A DNA stretch of 64,000 nt, taken from Oleiagrimonas sp. C23AA (GTDB lineage Bacteria > Pseudomonadota > Gammaproteobacteria > Xanthomonadales > Rhodanobacteraceae). The notes below the pieces were generated by a model. It saw only the letters and a program-made list of their open reading frames with translations, was not told the DNA's origin and searched no databases. The stretch covers positions 62,001 through 126,000 of the forward strand of contig NZ_JAARLY010000008.1 of NCBI RefSeq assembly GCF_011759385.1, written 5' to 3'. Within the stretch, counting starts at the first letter, position 1; each line of letters starts with the position of its first letter. Positions 59,427-64,000 of this stretch are shown here, piece after piece. A program made the translations under genes and the position numbers.

Positions 59427-60206
59427 CTAAGCGGCAGCGATCAAGGCCGCTACTACTTTTCCTTTCGGAAGAAAATGGAAGAAGACGGCGCGAGCGCGCG
59501 TGTGCGGCATGCCAGCCGGGTGTGCGGGTAACCTGTGCGCCATATGCGCCGCGTCAGTGCTGCATGTGCGGTATATGCGGTATGGGTCTACGTGTGCGCA
59601 CATGTGCGCGGGTGCGCTCGGGCCGGCGCTCGCACACGGGCGCACGGGGGCAATGTTTTGATACCGCACATGGCGCACATCCGTTGCGCCACAACGGTTT
59701 GAGGCCGCACGACCATGGCGCACAGTGCGGCAAGGTAGGCGCACAAGCGAGTGGTTCAGTAACTTCAGGCTCCACTGACTACACGCTTTTTGCGGCCGTG
59801 CTACCCGCATCGAGCGGAGCACAGAGGGACCCATCACCGGATGCGCCGAAAATTGTTCGGCGTCGCTGAAACGTGACCTATTACCCATCAAGGGGCGGCG
59901 GGGGTTTAGATGTAATTTCAGCGAAATTAGCAGCACATAGCCACCAGTTGAACGGCTCTCGGTAGTTAAGAGCGCGCCCTGATCGATGATCAGCGTTCGG
60001 GGGGCGAGAGGTGTCGACTCGACGCCCCCATGTCGTACAGCAAGGCGCTTGCCAGGCGCGCTCATGCGCATGCCGATGGGGTAGTGAAACGCTACCCCAT
60101 CGGCGATAACGGCAAAGCGCTTGTCCGGCCGGCTCATGCGTGTTGCAAGGGGGCGCTGAAACGACACCCCCTTGCGCGCAGCAGGGGTCTTATCAGACTG
60201 GCTCAT
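59427..60206 (-). CDS. Repeat-containing phage protein (Ash-like?)
   Basis: A 259-residue basic protein whose start ATG (60206) overlaps the upstream stop by 4 bp. The first 75 residues are three copies of a roughly 24-residue unit of the form MS-(Q/R/A)-(S/P)-(D/G)-K...GV....P, encoded by the hairpin repeats at 60000-60210. The C-terminus AVFFHFLPKGKVVAALIAAA reminds me of Ash-type phage proteins, but I am not sure. The function is unknown. Confidence 0.55.
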   Translation of the reverse strand: MSQSDKTPAARKGVSFQRPLATRMSRPDKRFAVIADGVAFHYPIGMRMSAPGKRLAVRHGGVESTPLAPRTLIIDQGALLTTESRSTGGYVLLISLKLHLNPRRPLMGNRSRFSDAEQFSAHPVMGPSVLRSMRVARPQKACSQWSLKLLNHSLVRLPCRTVRHGRAASNRCGATDVRHVRYQNIAPVRPCASAGPSAPAHMCAHVDPYRIYRTCSTDAAHMAHRLPAHPAGMPHTRARAVFFHFLPKGKVVAALIAAA

Positions 60207-60210
60207 ACGC
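60000..60210. repeat. Three tandem ~71-bp units with covarying hairpins (set A)
   Basis: Each unit has a conserved block (GC..CGCTTG-C-GG-CGGCTCATGCG type) and a stem-loop whose arms differ between units but stay complementary: GGGGGCG/CGCCCCC (60000-60006/60023-60029), GCCGATGGGGTAG/CTACCCCATCGGC (60072-60084/60092-60104) and GCAAGGGGG/CCCCCTTGC (60145-60153/60167-60175). The TGAAACG loop word recurs in two. Period about 70 bp. The units also encode the N-terminal repeats of the 59427-60206 protein. Confidence 0.9.
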
Positions 60211-60667
60211 GCCCGTCCTGCCCGTCGGGGCGGAAATACCGGTAGCTGCGCTTGGCCCGAGAGAACTGCACATAGCGCTTTTGCCATCCCAGGTCACGCA
60301 GCATGCAGGCAAGGACGCGGGCGGCCCCTGCACGGGAGCGGCCGTATTCCTTGATCCCCAAGGCATCGACGCATTCATGCACGGTGACCGACGCCAGCGT
60401 ACCGTCGCCCTCGCGATGGGTGGCCTTCGCGTACTTCTCTGGTGCTGCCTGGCCATCAAGCCACTGCGTCAGCTTCTCGATGCCATGCTGATGCCAGGGG
60501 TATGCCCCGCGCCTTGTCGGCTCCCGGCGCTTTGCACCAGTGTCGAGCCTTGGCATGCTGACGTTCTTCACACTCGGTGAGGCCGAGTTGATGAAGATAT
60601 TCACCACCATGGGTTGTGCGAACAGATCCCCGATGACCGCGCGCAGGTCCGTCGCCTTGGCGCGCAT
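60203..60667 (-). CDS. Hypothetical phage protein, possibly replication-related
   Basis: A 154-residue basic protein. The C-terminal half (VHECVDALGIKEYGRSRAGAARVLACMLRDLGW split as VHECVDALGIKEYG and AGAARVLACMLRDLGW) resembles helix-turn-helix segments of phage replication proteins. The stop overlaps the next gene by 4 bp and the start lies 3 bp after AlpA. No catalytic motif is seen. Confidence 0.7.
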   Translation of the reverse strand: MRAKATDLRAVIGDLFAQPMVVNIFINSASPSVKNVSMPRLDTGAKRREPTRRGAYPWHQHGIEKLTQWLDGQAAPEKYAKATHREGDGTLASVTVHECVDALGIKEYGRSRAGAARVLACMLRDLGWQKRYVQFSRAKRSYRYFRPDGQDGRV

Positions 60668-60670
60668 GGC

Positions 60671-60883
60671 TTAACGCCCCACACCCGGCCTCCACGGCCG
60701 CAGCTCAGTTACATAGCGCTCCAGCTCAGCCGGCGAGATGTATGTTAAACGGCCGTTCTTGACCGCATTGATTTCACCGCTGCGAAGACGCCGGTACAGC
60801 GTTACGCGCGAGATAGAAAGCCGCTCTGCTGCCTGTTTCACTGTGTATAGCAGCGGTTTCTTAGATGATTTTGTCTGCATCAT
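60671..60883 (-). CDS. AlpA-like / MerR-type excisionase or regulator
   Basis: A 70-residue winged-HTH protein with the helix-turn-helix LYTVKQAAERLSISRVTLYR and wing SGEINAVKNGRLTYISPAELERYV (a 24-residue stretch shortened here to SGEINAVKNGRLTY). This is the DNA-binding domain of the excisionase family used by many integrative elements. The start codon overlaps the stop of the 50-residue ORF by 4 bp. It may control integrase or capsid gene expression. Confidence 0.85.
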   Translation of the reverse strand: MMQTKSSKKPLLYTVKQAAERLSISRVTLYRRLRSGEINAVKNGRLTYISPAELERYVTELRPWRPGVGR

Positions 60884-61032
60884 CGAGACCTCATGTGATA
60901 CGAGTTGAGGCCATTTTCTGTATGTATCGCGTCAGCTTCGACAACCAAGCTGACGCGAGCGCATGAAGATATGCCGCTGCCCTCCGCATGGCTCGGCATA
61001 TCGCGGCTGCTGGGTATTGTTTTCTGTTTCAT
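60880..61032 (-). CDS. 50-residue ORF, coupled to AlpA (copy B1)
   Basis: Reads MKQKTIPSSRDMPSHAEGSG and ends GLNSYHMRSR. It is joined to AlpA by an ATGA overlap. Its C-terminal half resembles the 20-residue ORF upstream (GLNSCQLRSV). The hairpin at 60927-60958 lies inside the coding sequence. Too short for a family call; it may be a leader peptide. Confidence 0.6.
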   Translation of the reverse strand: MKQKTIPSSRDMPSHAEGSGISSCARVSLVVEADAIHTENGLNSYHMRSR

Positions 61033-61107
61033 ACCGACCTCAACTGACATGAGTTGAGGCCAGTGTCTATATGTGTCGCGGGAGCAACCATGGGTAAGCT
61101 CCCGCGA
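60903..61107. repeat. Two repeat units with covarying hairpins (set B)
   Basis: AGTTGAGGCC recurs at 60903-60912 and 61052-61061 (149 bp apart), followed by a similar TNTCTRTATGTRTCGCG stretch. Perfect stems follow: TCGCGTCAGCTT/AAGCTGACGCGA (60927-60958) and TCGCGGGAGC/GCTCCCGCGA (61076-61107). The stem ends match, the inner pairs differ but still complement. The first unit also includes an inverted copy of the flank (GACCTCAACT, about 61036-61045). Confidence 0.85.
61029..61091 (-). CDS. 20-residue ORF with start codon in a hairpin loop (copy B2)
   Basis: Reads MVAPATHIDTGLNSCQLRSV. The ATG lies in the loop of the hairpin 61076-61107, whose 5' arm (minus-strand GGGAGC) could act as a ribosome-binding site. 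The stop overlaps the next ORF's start (ATGA). It resembles the end of B1 and would fit translational control of the downstream genes. Confidence 0.45.
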   Translation of the reverse strand: MVAPATHIDTGLNSCQLRSV

Positions 61108-61125
61108 GGCTCAAGTCGACGCGGT

Positions 61126-61563
61126 CTAGGGCCATTTGACCTTGTAGAGCGTGCGGCGATCAATTCCAAAGCGCCGGCAGATGGAGCTTATGCTCTCCTG
61201 ATTTGCCAGTGCGGCGCGGATCTCATCGATCGGCAGATCTTGCTCTGGTCCGGCCTGCGCACTGGCTTCTTCAGATGCTGGCGACTCGGCGTCTGCCTGG
61301 TTCCAGTTGATCCCCTCCAGGCTGCTGGTCATGGCTTGGGCCATTTCCAGATGGCTCCAGAGCAACCAGGCCTGGTCACCGCTCAGGCCGTGTTCGACGC
61401 CATCGCTGGCCATCTGGCGAAGGCAGCTCAACAGGCATCCAAGATGCTCTATCAGTGGGGCAGGCGTTTGCCCTGAGACCACCTTGAACATGCCATCGGG
61501 TGCTCCAGGCATGCTCATAAATTGGGAGCCTATTTGGATTACCGGTACAGTTGGCTTTGCCAT
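61126..61563 (-). CDS. DUF3077-like protein with C-terminal helix-turn-helix
   Basis: A 145-residue protein. Residues about 24-85 (MFKVVSGQTPAPLIEHLGCLLSCLRQMASD, quoted in part as SGQTPAPLIEHLGCLLSCL) fit DUF3077, a small helical domain common in pseudomonad phages. Residues about 112-145 contain an HTH of the resolvase/terminase-small-subunit type: SISSICRRFGIDRRTLYKVK. It lies downstream of the integrase, upstream of the small-ORF chain. Confidence 0.75.
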   Translation of the reverse strand: MAKPTVPVIQIGSQFMSMPGAPDGMFKVVSGQTPAPLIEHLGCLLSCLRQMASDGVEHGLSGDQAWLLWSHLEMAQAMTSSLEGINWNQADAESPASEEASAQAGPEQDLPIDEIRAALANQESISSICRRFGIDRRTLYKVKWP

Positions 61564-61628
61564 GATCGTTTCCTCATTTCGCGGTTATGGTTGGCGCCCG
61601 GTGTGTTGCAGCACGCCGGGCGCCGTTT

Positions 61629-62840
61629 TCAGGGCCTCGGTTTTCCGCTGCCCCTGATCTCATCCAGCAGGTCGGCCCAGTCCTGCATCATCTGCCGGCG
61701 CTGCTCCAGGTAATGCGCTTTGTTGTACGTGCCGCGGATTTCGTCGGGGTCGCCGTGCGCAAGCTGGCGCTCCACCCAATCCGGGTTGTAGTCGCGTTCG
61801 TTCAAGGCGGTGCTGATCAGATGACGAAAGCCGTGGGCCGTTTGCCGGCCGGCGTAGCCGATCTTCCTCAGCATCACGTTCACGCCGCCATCGCTCAGCG
61901 GCTTGCGTGGATCATTGCGACCGGGGAACACATAAACCGAATGCCCCGTGAATGCATGTAGATCGCGCAGCATGGCGATGGCCTGCCGGGGTAGTGGGGT
62001 AACATGGGCATAGCCGCGCTTCATGCCTGGGCGGTCTTTGGGGATCGCCCATAGGCCTTCATCCAGGTCCAGTTCGGACCACAGCAGCGTGCGCGTCACG
62101 CCTGGTCGGTTTGCCGTCCATAGGGCGAGCTTGCAAGCGGCTTTAGGAATGCTGGTATCGGGATAGGCGTCCAGCTTGCTCAGGAAGTCGGGAAGCTCTT
62201 TGAGCGTCAGGTGGGCATGATGGTTGGTCTGCGGCGCCGGTGCGGCCACTGCTGAAAGATACTGGGCGGGGTTGGTGCCCTCCAGCAGACCGGTGGCGAT
62301 GGCGTGGTCAAAGATGCTGTGCAGCCATTGCCGTGACTTTTTGGCCACGTTGTGAGCGCCACGTTTCTCGATGCGCTCGACAACCACGGTCAACTCGACA
62401 GGCGTGATATTCGTAATGGGGCGGCGAGAAAGGGGCGGCAGTAGGTCCTTATCCAGGTACATGCGCGCCTTGAGGCGGGTCGGCTCGCGCCAGCGCTGCG
62501 ATTTGAAGTCGAACCAGGCTTCGGCAGCCTGGCCGAAGGTTCGGGCCACCTTGGCGCGTAATTGCAGCTTCGATTGCCGGCGATGCTCGGCGGGGTCTGT
62601 GCCACTCAGTAGAAGGGCGCGGGCTTCATCGGCCTGCTGCTCGGCGTTGCGGATGCCGACCTGCGGGTATACTCCCAGCGCGAGCATCTTTTCCTTGCCG
62701 CCGTACCGATAGCGCATCCGCCAGTACTTGGCGCCATTGGGCATCACCATCACGCAGAGGCCGCGAGCGGCGGTCAGCTTGTAGGCTTTGCCGCGCGGTG
62801 TCGCGTTGCGGATCTGTAGATCGGTGAGCCTGGCGGCCAT
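61629..62840 (-). CDS. int: P4-type tyrosine-recombinase integrase
   Basis: A 403-residue integrase. The N-terminal DUF4102 arm-binding domain begins LTDLQIRNATPRGKAYKL. A SAM-like core-binding domain (residues about 95-195) follows. Catalytic residues are R (in TANRPG), the HGFRH box, the later H of LAHGD and the tyrosine of IRGTYNKAHYLEQRR. The gene lies just inside the element, 162 bp from the tRNA 3' end, as is usual for tRNA-targeting elements. Confidence 0.95.
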   Translation of the reverse strand: MAARLTDLQIRNATPRGKAYKLTAARGLCVMVMPNGAKYWRMRYRYGGKEKMLALGVYPQVGIRNAEQQADEARALLLSGTDPAEHRRQSKLQLRAKVARTFGQAAEAWFDFKSQRWREPTRLKARMYLDKDLLPPLSRRPITNITPVELTVVVERIEKRGAHNVAKKSRQWLHSIFDHAIATGLLEGTNPAQYLSAVAAPAPQTNHHAHLTLKELPDFLSKLDAYPDTSIPKAACKLALWTANRPGVTRTLLWSELDLDEGLWAIPKDRPGMKRGYAHVTPLPRQAIAMLRDLHAFTGHSVYVFPGRNDPRKPLSDGGVNVMLRKIGYAGRQTAHGFRHLISTALNERDYNPDWVERQLAHGDPDEIRGTYNKAHYLEQRRQMMQDWADLLDEIRGSGKPRP

Positions 62841-62931
62841 GGGTGCTCCGGGTTTGCCCTCGGAAATGTACCCACGCTTGTACCCCTAAACTTTGCGAGC
62901 TGCAATGAAACAGGATGAAACACGCAGACAC

Positions 62932-62957
62932 AAAAAACCCGCCATAAAGGCGGGTTT
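62932..62957. terminator. Terminator-like hairpin at the right end of the element
   Basis: AAACCCGCC / GGCGGGTTT with an ATAAA loop, 45 bp from the tRNA 3' end. It mirrors the hairpin outside the left att repeat and would restore a terminator to tRNA-Leu. Confidence 0.82.
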
Positions 62958-63001
62958 CATGCAGTTTCTGAGTCGTTGTGACACACTCTGAAACATGTAG
63001 A

Positions 63002-63019
63002 TGGTGCCCAGGAGAAGAC
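63002..63019. repeat. attR-like repeat: 3' end of tRNA-Leu
   Basis: The 18-base end of the tRNA gene, paired with 53584-53600 (one base shorter). This is the likely core of the attachment site. Confidence 0.85.
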
Positions 63020-63088
63020 TCGAACTTCCACGACCTTTCGGTCACTAGCACCTGAAGCTAGCGCGTCTACCAATTCCGCCACCTGGGC
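63002..63088 (-). tRNA. tRNA-Leu, anticodon CAG
   Basis: An 87-nt type II tRNA with encoded CCA. The acceptor stem pairs GCCCAGG (5') with CCTGGGC. The D-arm is GCGGAATTGGTAGACGC. The anticodon stem CTAGC/GCTAG holds the loop TTCAGGT (anticodon CAG). A long variable arm (TGACCGAAAGGTCGT) marks it as leucine. The T arm is GAAGTTCGAGTCTTC. The gene remains intact after integration because the element supplied a copy of the 3' end. Confidence 0.97.
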
Positions 63089-63124
63089 AGGTGTGCCGCG
63101 CTGTTCAGCGCTGCGGAGCCGCGT

Positions 63125-63153
63125 AAGATAGAGATCTGGCCCGGGTCTGTCAA
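63125..63153 (-). promoter_or_regulatory. Sigma-70 promoter of tRNA-Leu
   Basis: On the minus strand TTGACA (complement of 63148-63153) and TATCTT (complement of 63125-63130) are separated by 17 bp, a near-consensus promoter. Transcription would start about 30 nt before the tRNA. Confidence 0.85.
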
Positions 63154-63163
63154 CAAATTTTTC

Positions 63164-63190
63164 ATCGCGAATGGAAAAATTATTCGCGAT
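63164..63190. promoter_or_regulatory. Perfect 9-bp inverted repeat in the rnr leader
   Basis: ATCGCGAAT (63164-63172) and ATTCGCGAT (63182-63190) flank a 9-bp AT-rich spacer, ending 17 bp before the rnr GTG start. It could be a repressor site or an mRNA hairpin controlling rnr. Confidence 0.6.
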
Positions 63191-63207
63191 CCAAGCCAAG
63201 GAACGAT

Positions 63208-64000
63208 GTGTCATCAAACAAACCCAAGACCGGCCCGCGCCGGTCCACAAAGAAAAACAAGAACATGGCCGCCAAGGAGGCCCCCCGGCGAGGCAAGAAG
63301 CCTGCCGCGCGCGATCCATTCGCCGAGCGCGAGGCGCGCCGCTACGACCGCCCCATTCCCAGCCGTGAGGCCATCCTGCAGCTACTGGAGCTGCGTGGCG
63401 AACTGATGAAGGCGCCGGCCATCGCCGAGGCGCTGGGCCTGACCGAAGAGGTCGATACCGAGGCACTGGGCAAGCGCCTGGGGGCGATGGTGCGCGATGG
63501 CCAGCTGTTGCAGAACCGCTCCGGCGCGTTCGCTCCGGCCAGCAAGCTGGACCTGATTCGCGGCGTGGTGCTGGCCAATGCCGACGGTTATGGCTTCCTG
63601 CGCCCGGACGAGGGCGGAGAAGACCTTTACCTGTCGCCGGCGCAGATGCGCCCGGTGCTGCATGGCGATCGCGTGCTGGCCAGCGTGGTCGGCGTGGATC
63701 GCCGCGGGCGCCGCCAGGGCGCCGTGGTCGAGGTGCTGGAGCGCCGCTCCTCGCGCCTGGTGGGGCGCGTGGTGGTGGAGAACGGCGTGACCGTGGTCAC
63801 GCCCGATGACCGCCGCCTGCATCAGGATGTGCTGATTCCACCCGATGAGCGCCATGGCGCCAAGTCCGGCCAGATTGTGGTCGCCGAGATCACCACGCCA
63901 CCGACCGCCTATCGCGGGCCCATCGGCACCATCCTGTCGGTGCTGGGCGAGCGCCTGCAGCCTTCACTCTTGGTGGAAATGGCCATCGCCAGCCACGACC
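63208..64000 (+). CDS. rnr: Ribonuclease R, N-terminal part (runs off right edge)
   Basis: About 264 residues are visible. A Lys/Arg-rich N-terminus is followed by a helix-turn-helix-like region (IPSREAILQLLELRGE) and the first cold-shock/OB domain (GVVLANADGYGFLRPDE and HGDRVLASVVGVDRRGRR). The catalytic RNB domain lies outside the window. I prefer GTG 63208, with AAGGA upstream; ATG 63265 is an alternative. It degrades structured RNA and acts in RNA quality control. In related genomes rnr commonly follows purA and a tRNA-Leu. Confidence 0.93.
   Translation, partial: MSSNKPKTGPRRSTKKNKNMAAKEAPRRGKKPAARDPFAEREARRYDRPIPSREAILQLLELRGELMKAPAIAEALGLTEEVDTEALGKRLGAMVRDGQLLQNRSGAFAPASKLDLIRGVVLANADGYGFLRPDEGGEDLYLSPAQMRPVLHGDRVLASVVGVDRRGRRQGAVVEVLERRSSRLVGRVVVENGVTVVTPDDRRLHQDVLIPPDERHGAKSGQIVVAEITTPPTAYRGPIGTILSVLGERLQPSLLVEMAIASHD

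Larger units (their letters stand above)
53584..63019 (-). mobile_element. Phage-derived element integrated in tRNA-Leu(CAG)
   Basis: A 9.4-kb element bounded by the imperfect direct repeats described above. Every gene is on the minus strand: integrase, regulators, unknown proteins, protease-capsid fusion, tape measure. Terminase, portal, tail sheath or tube, baseplate and lysis genes are absent. It is either a reduced prophage or a satellite with its own capsid gene. Confidence 0.85.

Noticed and set aside
60000-60210. CRISPR array
   Set aside because: There are only three repeat units, the constant parts are imperfect, the variable parts are self-complementary, and no cas genes are near.

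Overview
The window is high-GC DNA from a gammaproteobacterium, most likely order Xanthomonadales (Lysobacterales) and plausibly a Rhodanobacteraceae-like genus. This is inferred from the miaA-hfq-hflX-hflK-hflC-purA order, a tRNA-Leu beside rnr, a gene resembling the XAC0095 proteins known from xanthomonads, and the codon usage. No taxonomic search was possible.

Layout. 1-4.3 kb: end of a glutathione S-transferase, a TerC-family membrane protein behind a yybP-ykoY (Mn2+) riboswitch, prpD, and an OmpA-family porin. 4.4-11.2 kb: a seven-gene, tightly overlapping minus-strand lipid operon (desaturase, FAD oxidoreductase, DUF1365, CFA-like methyltransferase, DUF2878, DUF1295, second CFA-like enzyme). 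11.5-22.4 kb: a DUF2254 membrane protein, tdh-kbl, miaA, hfq, hflX, hflK, hflC, a DUF2065 protein and purA.

22.4-35.4 kb is a defence and toxin-antitoxin island downstream of purA. It holds a NERD-UvrD helicase, an MNT-HEPN pair, a broken hsdR fragment, hipBA, and a type I restriction-modification operon (hsdM-hsdS-orf-hsdR) followed by an HNH nuclease and a DUF5655/PD-(D/E)XK protein. Degenerate copies of the purA 3' end and its terminator lie between these modules. They suggest repeated insertion at the purA 3' end. 35.4-38.1 kb is a sparsely coding stretch with a candidate C4-type antisense RNA, an XAC0095-like gene, a diverged duplicated intergenic repeat and a small hydrophilic protein gene.

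38.4-46.6 kb is a complete chemosensory operon (MCP-like protein, cheY, STAS, cheA, MCP, cheW, cheR, cheB). Next come an AbrB/Doc toxin-antitoxin pair, gcvP behind a tandem glycine riboswitch, a CPA1 antiporter and small genes.

53.6-63.0 kb is a 9.4-kb phage-derived element integrated in the 3' end of tRNA-Leu(CAG). It is bounded by an 18/17-bp imperfect direct repeat. All its genes run on the minus strand: integrase, a DUF3077-like/HTH protein, tiny coupled ORFs, an AlpA-like regulator, unknown proteins, a ClpP-protease/major-capsid fusion and a tape-measure protein. It has no terminase, portal, tail-tip or lysis genes. It carries two sets of tandem repeats in which the hairpin arms differ in sequence but stay complementary. 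The window ends in rnr.

Functional links: tdh-kbl makes glycine from threonine, and gcvP, under glycine-riboswitch control, degrades it. Three operator systems are readable by eye: two 17-bp palindromes at the MNT start, three evenly spaced palindromes (49-bp period) at hipB, and a perfect palindrome in the rnr leader.
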